64,000 nt of DNA from Bacillus cereus ATCC 14579 (GCF_000007825.1 NC_004722.1:1156501-1220500), one strand, 5' to 3'. Shown: positions 9,717-19,552, numbered from the stretch's first letter. A program made the numbers and translations. Notes: a model not told the origin generated them from the sequence alone.

Positions 9717-11363
9717 ATGAAAAAAAAGATGCCAGTTTTTGTAGTATCAACAGTAGCAATGAGCATGATGTTAGGGGCATGTAGCTACCAAAAAGATGAA
9801 CCGCAAGCGAACGCAAAAGGGGATAGCGGGAAAAGCGGTGCGAAGCAAGTTATTAACTTAATTGAAACGCAAGAAATTCCAACGATGGATCCAGCGTTAT
9901 CAGCTGATGCAGTTTCTTCAAGAGTAATGGGTAATACGATGGAAGGCTTATACAGTTTAGGAAAAGATGATAAGCTAGTTCCTGGTGTAGCGAAGGAATT
10001 CCAAAAATCAGAAGATGGTAAAAAATATACATTTAAATTACGTGAAGACGCAAAATGGTCAAATGGTGATCCTGTGACGGCAAAAGATTTCGTATACGCA
10101 TGGCAAAGAGCGATTAACCCAGATACAGCTGCGAAATCAGCGTACATTATGTATGATATAAAAAATGCAGAGAAAATTAATAAAAAAGAGATGAGTCCGG
10201 ATCAATTAGGGGTAAAGGCGATTGATGATTATACATTAGAAGTGGAATTAGATAATTCAATTCCATACCTTGTAGATTTAATGGTATATCCAATCTTCTA
10301 TCCTGTGAATGAAAAGTTTGTGAAAGAGCAAGGTACGAAGTTTGGTTTGGAAGCGAATACAACGCTTTATAACGGACCATTTACATTAAGTGATTGGCAA
10401 CATGAACGTAGCTTTAAAATGACAAAGAGCGCGTCATATTGGGACAATAAAGAAGTGAAGATTGAAGAAGTAAACTTTAATATTGTAAAAGATACATCTA
10501 CGCCAATTAACTTATATGAAACAAATGCAATTGATCGAGCGTCGTTATTAGCGGAGTTTATTGATAAATATAAAGGAAAACCAGATTTCCAAACAGTAGA
10601 AGATACATCTGTATTCTTCCTTCGTTTAAATCAAAAAGATCCAGCTTTAGCAAATAAAAATATTCGTAAAGCAATTTCACTTGCTTTTGACCGTAAGCCA
10701 TTCGTGGATACATTATTAAATAACGGTTCTAAGCCAGCAACAGGATTAATTCCTGATAACTTCATTAAAGGACCAGATAAAAAAGATTTCCGTGCTGTAA
10801 ACGGGGATATTGTAAAACCAAACGTGAAAGAAGCGAAGAAATATTGGGAAGCTGGTAAAAAAGAACTTGGTAAAAATGAAATCGAATTAGAATTATTAAA
10901 TGAAGATGTAGAGTTATCAAAGAAAACTGGTGAATATTTAAAAGGTGAATTAGAAAAGAATTTACCAGGTTTAACAGTAAAAATTAAACAACAACCATTC
11001 GCACAAAAACTAAAATTAGAAGATGCGGGCGATTATGTCATGTCATTCTCTGGATGGAGTGCGGACTTCCCAGATCCAATTACATATCTTGATATGTTTG
11101 TAACAGATGGGTCACAAAATAAGATGAAGTACTCTAATCCAAAATACGATGAAATCATTATGAAGGCGAAAAAAGATGGAAGCGATGTAAATGCTCGTTG
11201 GAAGAACTTATTAGAAGCAGAAAAAATGTTACTTGATGATGCTGCGATCGTTCCAGTATATCAACGTGGTAGAGCATATTTACAAAGAGATTCAATTAAA
11301 AATATGTATAACCATAAATATGGCGGCGATTTAAGCTTTAAATGGGCGTCAGTAGAGAAATAA
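9717..11363 (+). CDS. Second oligopeptide-binding lipoprotein (OppA paralog)
   Basis: 548-residue SBP family 5 lipoprotein. Lipobox L-G-A-C with Cys22, then C-S-Y-Q-K-D exactly as in the first OppA, and high similarity along the whole length. The start is ATG 9717, behind GGAGGGTGG, rather than the ATG at 9702, which lies within the ribosome-site stretch. It is monocistronic, so it probably feeds the shared OppBCDF with a different peptide preference or expression pattern. Tandem duplication flanking a MATE gene. Confidence 0.94.
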   Translation: MKKKMPVFVVSTVAMSMMLGACSYQKDEPQANAKGDSGKSGAKQVINLIETQEIPTMDPALSADAVSSRVMGNTMEGLYSLGKDDKLVPGVAKEFQKSEDGKKYTFKLREDAKWSNGDPVTAKDFVYAWQRAINPDTAAKSAYIMYDIKNAEKINKKEMSPDQLGVKAIDDYTLEVELDNSIPYLVDLMVYPIFYPVNEKFVKEQGTKFGLEANTTLYNGPFTLSDWQHERSFKMTKSASYWDNKEVKIEEVNFNIVKDTSTPINLYETNAIDRASLLAEFIDKYKGKPDFQTVEDTSVFFLRLNQKDPALANKNIRKAISLAFDRKPFVDTLLNNGSKPATGLIPDNFIKGPDKKDFRAVNGDIVKPNVKEAKKYWEAGKKELGKNEIELELLNEDVELSKKTGEYLKGELEKNLPGLTVKIKQQPFAQKLKLEDAGDYVMSFSGWSADFPDPITYLDMFVTDGSQNKMKYSNPKYDEIIMKAKKDGSDVNARWKNLLEAEKMLLDDAAIVPVYQRGRAYLQRDSIKNMYNHKYGGDLSFKWASVEK

Positions 11364-11394
11364 AAAAAAAGCAGGTGATCGCCTGCTTTTTTTT
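11362..11394. terminator. Bidirectional terminator after second oppA
   Basis: A-run, arms AAGCAGG and CCTGCTT, T-run; serves the plus-strand oppA paralog and the converging minus-strand small gene. Confidence 0.85.
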
Positions 11395-11597
11395 TAATAC
11401 GTTCGTTTCTTATAAATGCCTTTTCCGCCAACTTGGTTCCAGCCAGATTGTACATCCAAACTTTTGTTAACAAACTTCATTTTTTCTTTTCCACCAAAGA
11501 GCTTTTCGCCGATGCTATTTGTAATGACACCAATCAATGCTGTTATTCCGATGATGAGGGCAGCAACCGTAATAAAATCAATAAAAAAAGCAATCAT
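11394..11597 (-). CDS. Small membrane protein of unknown function
   Basis: 67 residues with one long hydrophobic helix (about 3-27) followed by a basic, soluble tail. GGGGGAG lies 8 bases before the ATG, so expression is credible. I do not recognise the family. A LexA-like palindrome lies about 134 bases upstream of its start. Confidence 0.65.
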   Translation of the reverse strand: MIAFFIDFITVAALIIGITALIGVITNSIGEKLFGGKEKMKFVNKSLDVQSGWNQVGGKGIYKKRTY

Positions 11598-11724
11598 TTG
11601 AAAACTCCCCCTTTGCCTGTCTGTATGTTTATTGTATGAGATAAAAAATGAAAAAGAAAGAAATGTCAGAAAAATATTTAATTTACTTTAGAAATCGTGT
11701 AGACAGGAGGGAGGATATTTGTTA

Positions 11725-11759
11725 AAATGAGAACAAATGTTCCTTTTTATTCTCATTTG
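11725..11759. promoter_or_regulatory. LexA-like box inside an inverted repeat
   Basis: GAACAAATGTTC at 11731-11742 fits the core of the Bacillus SOS box (GAAC-N4-GTTC with R-N-R-Y inner bases). It lies within a larger inverted repeat with 9-base arms AAATGAGAA (11725-11733) and TTCTCATTT (11751-11759). It could act on the minus-strand small membrane gene. The outer consensus C and G are missing, so this is tentative. Confidence 0.3.
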
Positions 11760-12190
11760 TATAGTCTTACATTTCTTAATTGATTTATCAAGAAAAAGTA
11801 AGAAAACGTTCTCTTTTTCATAGGGAAGATTATAGATAAATAACTATATATTATATGAAAAATCTATGAGAAGTGAGTAGTAAAAGGATTGAAAGTTATT
11901 GTTAAAGTACAGCTGAAGTGAGCGTAATCATGTTACATAGCAGTGAAATGCACGGAAGAGTTTTCTCAACTAGCAGGAAATTTACTGTATATTTCTTGCA
12001 AAATCTATTGTATAATGATTATAGAAGTTACTTATTAAAAGTAATTGTTGTTTATTATAAGTTGTTGCTTACATGAAATGCGATTTTTGTACTTTTCAAT
12101 AAGACAAGTTATCGCGAAAAATTGCTGAAGTTAGAAATTAAAACTGTATTTAGTACAGAATTTGTACTCTTTAAGGAGAGTGAGCTTTGT
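11760..12190 (+). promoter_or_regulatory. Long control region upstream of spx
   Basis: About 430 bases with no credible gene. TATAAT at 12011-12016 is a plausible -10 with a poor -35, leaving a leader of about 170 bases. spx in B. subtilis has several stress-responsive promoters, so multiple starts are likely here too, but I cannot assign them. Confidence 0.4.
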
Positions 12191-12586
12191 ATGGTAACAT
12201 TATATAGTTCTCCAAGCTGTACGTCTTGTAGAAAGGCGAAATTATGGCTAGAGGAAAATCATATTCCCTATACAGAACGTAATATTTTCTCAGATCCATT
12301 AACGATTGAGGAAATTAAAGAGATTTTACGTATGACAGAAAGCGGAACGGATGAGATTATTTCTACTCGTTCGAAAGTTTTCCAAGAATTGAATGTAAAC
12401 TTAGAGTCTTTACCACTTCAAGATTTATATAAGATGATTCGTGACTATCCAGGGATTTTACGTCGTCCAATTATGATTGACGAGAAACGCCTTCAAGTTG
12501 GTTACAACGAAGACGAAATTCGTCGTTTCTTACCACGTACAGTAAGAACGTTCCAATTACGTGAAGCACAACGTCTTGTAAATTAA
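12191..12586 (+). CDS. spx: Transcriptional regulator Spx
   Basis: ArsC-family regulator that binds the RNA polymerase alpha C-terminal domain and redirects transcription under thiol stress. 131 residues, the exact family length. Redox switch C10-T-S-C13 and an R-P-I segment near residue 92 are present. The start is ATG 12191 behind AAGGAG; the frame is open further upstream to 12122 but without family similarity. Its proteolysis adaptor gene (spxH) and mecA lie in the same window. Confidence 0.97.
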   Translation: MVTLYSSPSCTSCRKAKLWLEENHIPYTERNIFSDPLTIEEIKEILRMTESGTDEIISTRSKVFQELNVNLESLPLQDLYKMIRDYPGILRRPIMIDEKRLQVGYNEDEIRRFLPRTVRTFQLREAQRLVN

Positions 12587-12599
12587 TTATAATAATATG

Positions 12600-12637
12600 A
12601 AAACCTTCTACCTATTATATAGTAGAAGGTTTTTTTT
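12600..12637. terminator. Terminator between spx and the TerC gene
   Basis: Arms AACCTTCTAC and GTAGAAGGTT with a T run; the two flanking genes converge on it. Confidence 0.85.
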
Positions 12638-13310
12638 AATGTTTCACATTGCGTAATCGAACTTGTTGTACGATAAAGCCGATGCATAAAATAGTGAAAA
12701 TGAACAAATAAGGAATGCTTGTAGTGAAACTTGGATTGTTATGAAAAAAGGTTGCAAGTCTGTCTTCATGTGTAACCATTTTTCCTGCAGTATAGGCAAG
12801 AATCGCTGCACCGCAATAAATGAGGAATGGAAATCGTTCCATAAGTATTAAAATAAGTTTGCTGCCCCAAATAATAATCGGGATAGAAATGAGTAAGCCG
12901 ATTATGACGAGTAAAAATCTCCCGTGAGCTGCACCTGCAATGGCAATAACATTATCAAACCCCATAACGAGATCCGCGAAAACAATTGTCCGCACAGCTT
13001 GAAATAAAGTTGTTTTTCCTTGAATAGAAGAAAGATCGTTGCTATTATCGGTTAATAAATTGACTGCAATTAATGTAAGTAAAACCCCGCCAATCAATTG
13101 TAGAAATGGAATGTCGAGTAAATAGACAGCTAGTATAGTAAGGATGATTCTTAGTACAATCGCTAAAAGAGTACCGATCAAAATAGCCTTATTTCGTTTC
13201 GATTCAGGTAAATTTCGGCTAGCTAGTGCGATGACGATTGCATTGTCACCACCTAATACAACATCGATACCGACAATCATTAGTACGGATGTTAAAAACT
13301 CTAAGTCCAT
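12636..13310 (-). CDS. yjbE: TerC family integral membrane protein (YjbE-like)
   Basis: 224-residue, seven-helix TerC protein. The conserved acidic segments G-G-D-N-A (about 20-24) and G-F-D-N-V (about 116-120), which coordinate metal in the family, are present. B. subtilis TerC members are tied to manganese export and metalation of secreted proteins, so a similar role is inferred. GGAGGCAGACG precedes the ATG. No yybP-ykoY type Mn riboswitch is recognisable upstream. Confidence 0.88.
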   Translation of the reverse strand: MDLEFLTSVLMIVGIDVVLGGDNAIVIALASRNLPESKRNKAILIGTLLAIVLRIILTILAVYLLDIPFLQLIGGVLLTLIAVNLLTDNSNDLSSIQGKTTLFQAVRTIVFADLVMGFDNVIAIAGAAHGRFLLVIIGLLISIPIIIWGSKLILILMERFPFLIYCGAAILAYTAGKMVTHEDRLATFFHNNPSFTTSIPYLFIFTILCIGFIVQQVRLRNVKH

Positions 13311-13655
13311 TCGTCTGCCTCCATTTATGATGTTTTAATAAGCGAACTATATGTATGTGATGAAGAAAGTTGTTGTTAAATAATCTCTTCTAATAGAAGT
13401 TTCACTTTATTACAGTGTACGGGGGAATGTGGAAATGTATGTCCAAATTTTTTGTAAGTAAGAAATCGCTATAATAATATATTTATGTAGTTTATCGAGT
13501 AAAGATAGGCATATAACTATTTTTGTAAAATAAATCGATTTTATTTCCATTCTGGAGAATCTTATCATAAAATGAGAGTACAAGAATCTATTGATTTGTC
13601 ATATGAGTGGGGAATCCCTTCATAACAATTCTAAGCAGGAAGGGAGAGTTGTATT
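13311..13655. other. Intergenic region yjbE-mecA
   Basis: About 345 bases between divergent genes. I see no gene or RNA element, only AT-rich DNA that must hold both promoters. Confidence 0.5.
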
Positions 13656-14339
13656 TTGGATATTGAAAGAATTAATGATCATACGATGAAATTTTTTATT
13701 ACGTACATTGATATAGAGGATAGAGGATTTAATCGTGAAGAAATTTGGTATGATCGCGAACGAAGTGAAGAGCTCTTTTGGGAGATGATGGACGAAGCTC
13801 GTGATCATGACGATTTCTTTATTGATGGACCGTTATGGATTCAAGTGCAAGCAGTCGATAAAGGGATTGAAGTACTTGTCACGAAAGCAGAGCTTTCAAA
13901 GGACGGACAAAAGCTGGAACTACCGATAGGGGTAGACAAAATTATAGATATTCCTCTAGATGAAGGCATCGAATCATTATTCCAACAAGAATTAGTCGAA
14001 GAGGTAGAAGAACAAACAGGAACAAACTTTAATGAAGATGGTACGTTTGGCTTTTTAATTAAATTTAATGATTTTGAAGATGTCATTTCATTAAGTCATC
14101 GTCTTATCTTTGAAGATATAAAAGATGAGCTGTATTCATTTGAGGACCGCTATTATGTATATGTGGAATTCGATGAAGTGCTACATGATGAAGAAGAAAT
14201 CGATCGTATTTTAAGTATTATTTTAGAATATGGAGAAGAATCAACTTTAACAATTCATCGTGTAAGTGAGTATGGAAAACAAATTGTGAAAGAGCATGCG
14301 CTTGAAACGATTCGCAATAATTTTCCTGCTAAAACGTAG
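13656..14339 (+). CDS. mecA: Adaptor protein MecA
   Basis: Adaptor that delivers ComK, Spx and other substrates to ClpCP. 227 residues with the N-terminal substrate-binding domain (1-80, opening M-D-I-E-R-I-N-D-H-T), an acidic linker (about 100-130) and the C-terminal ClpC-binding domain. The start codon is TTG, with GGAAGGGAG about 9 bases upstream. Confidence 0.96.
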   Translation: MDIERINDHTMKFFITYIDIEDRGFNREEIWYDRERSEELFWEMMDEARDHDDFFIDGPLWIQVQAVDKGIEVLVTKAELSKDGQKLELPIGVDKIIDIPLDEGIESLFQQELVEEVEEQTGTNFNEDGTFGFLIKFNDFEDVISLSHRLIFEDIKDELYSFEDRYYVYVEFDEVLHDEEEIDRILSIILEYGEESTLTIHRVSEYGKQIVKEHALETIRNNFPAKT

Positions 14340-14373
14340 GCCGATTTCTGTAGTATGAAATCGGCTTTTTATA
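14338..14373 (+). terminator. Terminator of mecA
   Basis: Arms GCCGATTT and AAATCGGC followed by TTTTT. Confidence 0.8.
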
Positions 14374-14411
14374 TGAAGAATAGGAAAGCTTTCTTAGTTA
14401 GGAGGTAAGAG

Positions 14412-15956
14412 ATGAAAAATACGTTAAAGCTGATTTTCTTTATACTGCTATTGTTCGCATTATTTGTTTCGTTACGTATGTTTATTGATGTAGCATTTTA
14501 TTCAGATGTGATTGGGATAAAAGATGTTTCGATTTTAGGTATTATTAGTATTTTATTTACAGTATCTGCGTTTTTAATTGGTTGCGTTATTTTCTTAGAA
14601 AATCGACATCCATCTAAAACACTTACATGGTTAATTGTTTTAGGAATTTTTCCGGTATTTGGTTTCTTTGCTTATTTATTATTCGGACAAAATTTTCGAA
14701 GAAAAAGAATGTTCCAAAAGAAGGCGTTACTTGATGAACAGGCGTTTTTACAATATAAAGGGCATGAAGATTACGAAGAACGAATTTTACGCAATCATAA
14801 GCATCAAGAACTGTTATTTCGTTTAGCGGATCGATTAGGAGCTTTAAATATTTCATTTCAAACTGAAACGAGGACATTAACAAATGGAGATGAAACGTTT
14901 CGGGCTATTTTAAATGGGTTAAAACGAGCGAAACATCACATTCATATGGAATATTACATTGTGCGTGATGATAAATTAGGAACAGAAATTAAAGATATTT
15001 TAATACAAAAATCGAAAGAAGGCGTTGTTGTTCGCTTTTTATATGATGCGGTTGGAAGTTTTAAGTTATCGAAATCGTATATTGAAGAATTAAACGATGC
15101 AGGTGTAGAAATGATTCCATTCTTTCCTGTGCGCTTTCCGATTTTAAACGATAAGATTAATTATCGAAATCATAGGAAAATTGTTGTGATTGATGGGAAC
15201 GAAGGATTTGTAGGCGGATTAAATATCGGTGATGAGTATTTAGGGAAAAATAAATATTTTGGCTTTTGGCGAGATACGCATTTGTATTTACGTGGTGAAG
15301 CGGTTCAAAGTTTACAACTTATTTTCCTTCAAGACTGGTTTTATATGACTGGAGAGGCTGTGCTAGCCCCTGAATATTTACAAGCAAAAGCAGTTGAGGG
15401 TGATCATTGGGGAGGAGTGCAGCTAGTTGCAGGTGGCCCCGATAATAAGTGGGAAACGATTAAGCATTTATATTTCGCAATGATCGCTTCTGCTCGGAAA
15501 TCAATTTGGATTGCAACGCCGTATTTTATTCCGGATGATGATATTTTATCCGCATTAAAGGTTGCTGCACTTGCTGGTATTGATGTTCGTTTATTAATGC
15601 CGAGTAAACCGGATAAGCGTACTGTCTTTTACGCATCGAGATCGTACTTCCCAGAGCTTTTAGATGCAGGAGTAAAGATATATGAATACGAAAAAGGTTT
15701 TCTTCATAGTAAAATTGTCATCGTTGATTCTGATTTAGCTTCAATTGGGACAGCTAATATGGATATGAGAAGTTTTCATTTGAATTTTGAAGTAAATGCC
15801 TTTTTATATGATACAGATAGCATTCGAAAACTTGTTCAAGACTTTAAAGATGATTTAGAAGAATCAAGTGAAATTCATGGTGATCATTTTCATAAAAGAC
15901 GTCTTCATAGACGAATTGTTGAATCAACGTACCGATTATTATCACCTTTATTATAA
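14412..15956 (+). CDS. cls: Cardiolipin synthase
   Basis: Phospholipase D superfamily enzyme that condenses two phosphatidylglycerols to cardiolipin at the membrane. 514 residues. Two or three N-terminal membrane helices (about 5-25, 40-62, 73-92) are followed by two HKD modules, with the catalytic histidines at about residues 254 (H-R-K-I-V-V-I-D) and 432 (H-S-K-I-V-I-V-D). TTAGGAGG precedes the ATG. Monocistronic, with its own terminator. Confidence 0.95.
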   Translation: MKNTLKLIFFILLLFALFVSLRMFIDVAFYSDVIGIKDVSILGIISILFTVSAFLIGCVIFLENRHPSKTLTWLIVLGIFPVFGFFAYLLFGQNFRRKRMFQKKALLDEQAFLQYKGHEDYEERILRNHKHQELLFRLADRLGALNISFQTETRTLTNGDETFRAILNGLKRAKHHIHMEYYIVRDDKLGTEIKDILIQKSKEGVVVRFLYDAVGSFKLSKSYIEELNDAGVEMIPFFPVRFPILNDKINYRNHRKIVVIDGNEGFVGGLNIGDEYLGKNKYFGFWRDTHLYLRGEAVQSLQLIFLQDWFYMTGEAVLAPEYLQAKAVEGDHWGGVQLVAGGPDNKWETIKHLYFAMIASARKSIWIATPYFIPDDDILSALKVAALAGIDVRLLMPSKPDKRTVFYASRSYFPELLDAGVKIYEYEKGFLHSKIVIVDSDLASIGTANMDMRSFHLNFEVNAFLYDTDSIRKLVQDFKDDLEESSEIHGDHFHKRRLHRRIVESTYRLLSPLL

Positions 15957-15990
15957 AAAGAGATGTCCGAAATTGGGACATCTCTTTTTT
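15955..15990 (+). terminator. Terminator of cls
   Basis: Arms AAAAAGAGATGTCC and GGGACATCTCTTTTTT. Confidence 0.85.
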
Positions 15991-16036
15991 AAAAGGAATT
16001 TGTAACAAATTGTAGAATATAAGGAGCTGAAAGGGT

Positions 16037-17281
16037 GTGATTACGATATTTATCGCTAAAAGAGAAAACGGTGAAAAAATTCATTTACTCTATAATTGTA
16101 ATGAAGAGCTTTTGCGCCGTATGCGTCAACAAGAACGATTCTTTTGTGTAGCTTGCGGAAAGGAAGTGCAAATGAAATTAGGGAAACAAAAAAGTTGGCA
16201 TTTTGCTCATAAAAAAGTGGATTCATGTCTTGCCTTTTATGAAGCGGAATCAAAGTATCATATGCATGGTAAAGAATTGTTATATAGATGGTTCAAACGT
16301 CAAAACTTTCAGGTGGATATAGAGTACTACCTCCCAGAAATTAAGCAACGACCAGATGTTTTTGTGGAGAGGGCGGGTAGAAAAATTGCAATTGAATACC
16401 AATGTGCAAACCTCGCTATAGAGCAGCTGTACAAAAGAACATATTCGTATTGGCAAGCTGGTATACAGGTCATTTGGATCGTTGGTGGAAATCAATTGAA
16501 AAAGCAATCTGCATATTGGATGAAATTTTCCTCACTTATGGCTTTCTCCTTACAATCTTATCCTCAGCCACTTCTTATTTTCTTCTGTCCGAAACAAAAA
16601 TCATTTATGAAATGTGCATTTGTCACTCCCTTTTCTACAAATGTTTTTTTCTCACATACTATATATTTACCAACTGATGCGACTACTTTTGAAATGCTTT
16701 TTTCTCCTGTTCCTTTCGGGAAAGAAAGATTGGGTGAAGAGTGGAAGAAGAGAAAGAAAAACTTTCGCCAAAATGCCTTACCGATTTGGAATTATAATTA
16801 TAAGTCATTATTACGCCTCTTATATCAATTTAAATGTACCCCAGCGAGCTTTCCTTCTGAAATTGGTGTTCCACTCCCTTCTGCATTTGCTTTTCAAACA
16901 AACCCATTTATATGGCAAGCTTTTCTATATATGAAGTGTATAGGGGAGCTTACAGTGGGAGAGTGTATTTCTCTTCAATACGTGTGTAGTTATGTAAAAA
17001 GGTATACGAAAAGGCGGATACTTCCGTACTTTTCGCAGCACATATGGAAAATGGCAGTTACTGAATATATGACATTTTTATGCTATATAGGTGTTTTACG
17101 TAAAGTGAGAACTTATACGTACCGAAAAATAAGGGATGCCGTGATGTTAAAAACAGAGGAGGAAATTATGAAACATGATGAGATTTGCTTAATACATGCG
17201 CTATCTTTATTTGAGGCAAATTTTAACATGAGAGGAGGAAAAGCGGATATAATAAAGAATGATTGTGAAGGAATTACATAA
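16037..17281 (+). CDS. coiA: Competence protein CoiA
   Basis: CoiA family nuclease-like protein, induced in competence in B. subtilis and needed for processing incoming DNA. 414 residues. A C-x2-C zinc-binding segment lies near residues 36-39, then a PD-(D/E)xK-like core with R-P-D-V-F and I-E-Y-Q near 105-125. GTG start behind AAGGAG. Position between mecA/cls and pepF matches other Bacillus genomes. Confidence 0.9.
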   Translation: MITIFIAKRENGEKIHLLYNCNEELLRRMRQQERFFCVACGKEVQMKLGKQKSWHFAHKKVDSCLAFYEAESKYHMHGKELLYRWFKRQNFQVDIEYYLPEIKQRPDVFVERAGRKIAIEYQCANLAIEQLYKRTYSYWQAGIQVIWIVGGNQLKKQSAYWMKFSSLMAFSLQSYPQPLLIFFCPKQKSFMKCAFVTPFSTNVFFSHTIYLPTDATTFEMLFSPVPFGKERLGEEWKKRKKNFRQNALPIWNYNYKSLLRLLYQFKCTPASFPSEIGVPLPSAFAFQTNPFIWQAFLYMKCIGELTVGECISLQYVCSYVKRYTKRRILPYFSQHIWKMAVTEYMTFLCYIGVLRKVRTYTYRKIRDAVMLKTEEEIMKHDEICLIHALSLFEANFNMRGGKADIIKNDCEGIT

Positions 17282-17332
17282 GAAAAAAACGAATTGTACT
17301 TAAGTAGAGATATTTAAAGGAGGGCTTAAAGA

Positions 17333-19159
17333 ATGTCTGAACAAAACAAAGCGAAAGCATTACCAGATCGCAACGAGATTGAAGAAGCAAGTACGTGGCG
17401 ATTAGAAGATATTTTCCAAACGGATGCAGAATGGGAAAAAGAATTCCAAGCTATTAAAGAGCTATTACCGAAGTTAACTGAATTTAAAGGGAAACTTGGT
17501 GACTCTGCGGACAATTTACTTGAGGCATTGCAATATGAAGATGAAATATCAATGCGATTAGGTAAGTTATATACATATGCTCATATGCGTTACGATCAAG
17601 ATACAACAAACTCTGTATATCAAGCATTAAATGATCGTGCAACAAATTTATATTCACAAGTATCTAGTAGCACAGCGTATATTGTGCCTGAAATTTTATC
17701 GATTTCAGAAGATACATTGCAAACATTCTTGAAGGAAAATAGAGATTTAAGTGTATATGAACATGCATTAGAAGAAATTACACGTCAACGCCCGCACGTA
17801 TTATCAGAAGCTGAGGAAGCTTTATTAGCGGAAGCATCTGAAGTAATGAGTTCATCAAGCAATACATTTGGTATGTTGAATAACGCGGATTTAAAATTCC
17901 CATCTATTAAAGGGGAAGACGGAGAAGAAATAGAAATTACACATGGCCGTTACATTCAGTTTTTAGAAAGTGATGATCCTCGTGTTCGCAAAGATGCATT
18001 TAAAGCTGTATATGAAACGTACGGAAAATTTAAAAACACATTCGCAAGTACGTTAAGCGGAGCAGTAAAACGTAATAATTTCAATGCGCGTGTTCGTAAA
18101 TATGATTCTGCTCGCCAAGCTGCACTGAGCAATAATAATATTCCGGAAGCAGTATACGATCAACTCGTTGAAACAGTAAATGACAACTTACATTTATTAC
18201 ACCGTTACATCGATATTCGTAAGCGTGCACTAGGACTTGATGAGCTTCATATGTATGATTTATATACACCACTTGTACCAGAAGTGAAAATGAATGTGAA
18301 ATACGAAGAAGCGCAAGACCTTTTATTAAAATCTTTAAACGTACTTGGTGATGAATATGTTGATATTTTGAAAGAGGCATATGAAAATCGCTGGGTAGAT
18401 GTGTATGAGAATAAAGGAAAACGAAGCGGGGCATATTCATCTGGTGCATATGGAACAAATCCGTATATTTTAATGAACTGGCATGATAATGTAAATAATT
18501 TATTTACACTTGCTCATGAGTTTGGTCATTCGGTGCATAGTTACTATACAAGAAAAACACAACCGCACGTATATGGTGATTATTCCATCTTCGTAGCAGA
18601 AGTGGCATCTACTTGTAATGAAGCACTTCTAAATGATTATTTATTAAAAACGACAGAAGATAAGAAAGAGCGTCTATATTTATTAAATCATTATTTAGAA
18701 GGGTTCCGTGGTACTGTATTCCGTCAAACGATGTTTGCAGAGTTTGAACATATTATTCATAAGAAAGTACAAGAAGGACATGCTGTTACGCCAGACATGT
18801 TAACGGAAATTTACTATGATTTAAATAAGAAATATTTCGGTGACGCTTTAGTAATCGACGAAGAGATTGGTTTAGAATGGTCTCGTATTCCACACTTCTA
18901 CTACAACTATTACGTATATCAATACGCAACAGGATTTAGTGCAGCGACAGCTCTATCTAAACAGATTTTAGAAGAAGGACAACCAGCAGTAGAACGTTAT
19001 ATTAACGAGTTCTTAAAAGCAGGAAGCTCTGATTATCCAATTGAAGTGCTGAAAAAAGCAGGAGTAGATATGGCATCTCCTGAACCAGTAAAAGAGGCAC
19101 TACAAGTATTTGAAGAGAAATTAAATGAATTAGAAGCATTATTATTTGAAGAAAAGTAA
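17333..19159 (+). CDS. pepF: Oligoendopeptidase F
   Basis: M3 family zinc metallopeptidase cleaving 7-17-residue peptides in the cytoplasm, a fitting partner to the Opp importer. 608 residues. Catalytic H-E-F-G-H at 395-399, with the downstream Glu ligand region following. AAAGGAGGG precedes the ATG. Single gene with a terminator. Confidence 0.96.
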   Translation: MSEQNKAKALPDRNEIEEASTWRLEDIFQTDAEWEKEFQAIKELLPKLTEFKGKLGDSADNLLEALQYEDEISMRLGKLYTYAHMRYDQDTTNSVYQALNDRATNLYSQVSSSTAYIVPEILSISEDTLQTFLKENRDLSVYEHALEEITRQRPHVLSEAEEALLAEASEVMSSSSNTFGMLNNADLKFPSIKGEDGEEIEITHGRYIQFLESDDPRVRKDAFKAVYETYGKFKNTFASTLSGAVKRNNFNARVRKYDSARQAALSNNNIPEAVYDQLVETVNDNLHLLHRYIDIRKRALGLDELHMYDLYTPLVPEVKMNVKYEEAQDLLLKSLNVLGDEYVDILKEAYENRWVDVYENKGKRSGAYSSGAYGTNPYILMNWHDNVNNLFTLAHEFGHSVHSYYTRKTQPHVYGDYSIFVAEVASTCNEALLNDYLLKTTEDKKERLYLLNHYLEGFRGTVFRQTMFAEFEHIIHKKVQEGHAVTPDMLTEIYYDLNKKYFGDALVIDEEIGLEWSRIPHFYYNYYVYQYATGFSAATALSKQILEEGQPAVERYINEFLKAGSSDYPIEVLKKAGVDMASPEPVKEALQVFEEKLNELEALLFEEK

Positions 19160-19161
19160 TG

Positions 19162-19196
19162 AAAAAAGACGAGGGATTGTATCCTCGTCTTTTTGT
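19162..19196 (+). terminator. Terminator of pepF
   Basis: Arms AAAAAGACGAGG and CCTCGTCTTTTT. Confidence 0.85.
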
Positions 19197-19288
19197 TGAA
19201 TAGATTCAATGTCGATATTTGTCGGAGAGAAAGGTGAATTTCTTTGTTTTTCTAACTGAAAGGATAGTTTTACGACTGATTTTTAAAA

Positions 19289-19462
19289 TTAAAACCCTTT
19301 GAATCGTTTTTTATAATTGAAATAAGAGAGAGTGATAACGATGATTCCAAATAAAAGAGGTAAGGCAATAATTTTAGGAAAAGCTTGTAGTAGAGAGAGG
19401 ATGTACAAGAAAAAAGAAACGATGACAGCTAGAAAGAGAAGAGCAATATAAGATTTTTTCAT
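19289..19462 (-). CDS. 57-residue two-helix membrane protein
   Basis: Short minus-strand gene, M-K-K-S-Y-I-A-L-L-F to K-K-R-F-K-G-F. It has two hydrophobic segments (about 5-24 and 30-48) joined by a short turn, with basic ends facing inside. A GGGGG ribosome site lies 7 bases before the ATG. I do not recognise the family; it could be a small stress or sporulation membrane peptide. It is separated from spxH by the RsaE-type RNA. Confidence 0.65.
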   Translation of the reverse strand: MKKSYIALLFLAVIVSFFLYILSLLQAFPKIIALPLLFGIIVITLSYFNYKKRFKGF

Positions 19463-19552
19463 AAATAAACCCCCTAAATGACCTTTTTTATAGCTTATTC
19501 AAAAATGAAAACGTTTAGAATGTGACAAAAGTGTGAAATTCGACAAAAGGGG

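Noticed and set aside
12122..12190. Extended N-terminus for Spx
   Set aside because: Upstream codons have no family similarity and the ribosome site AAGGAG lies just before 12191.
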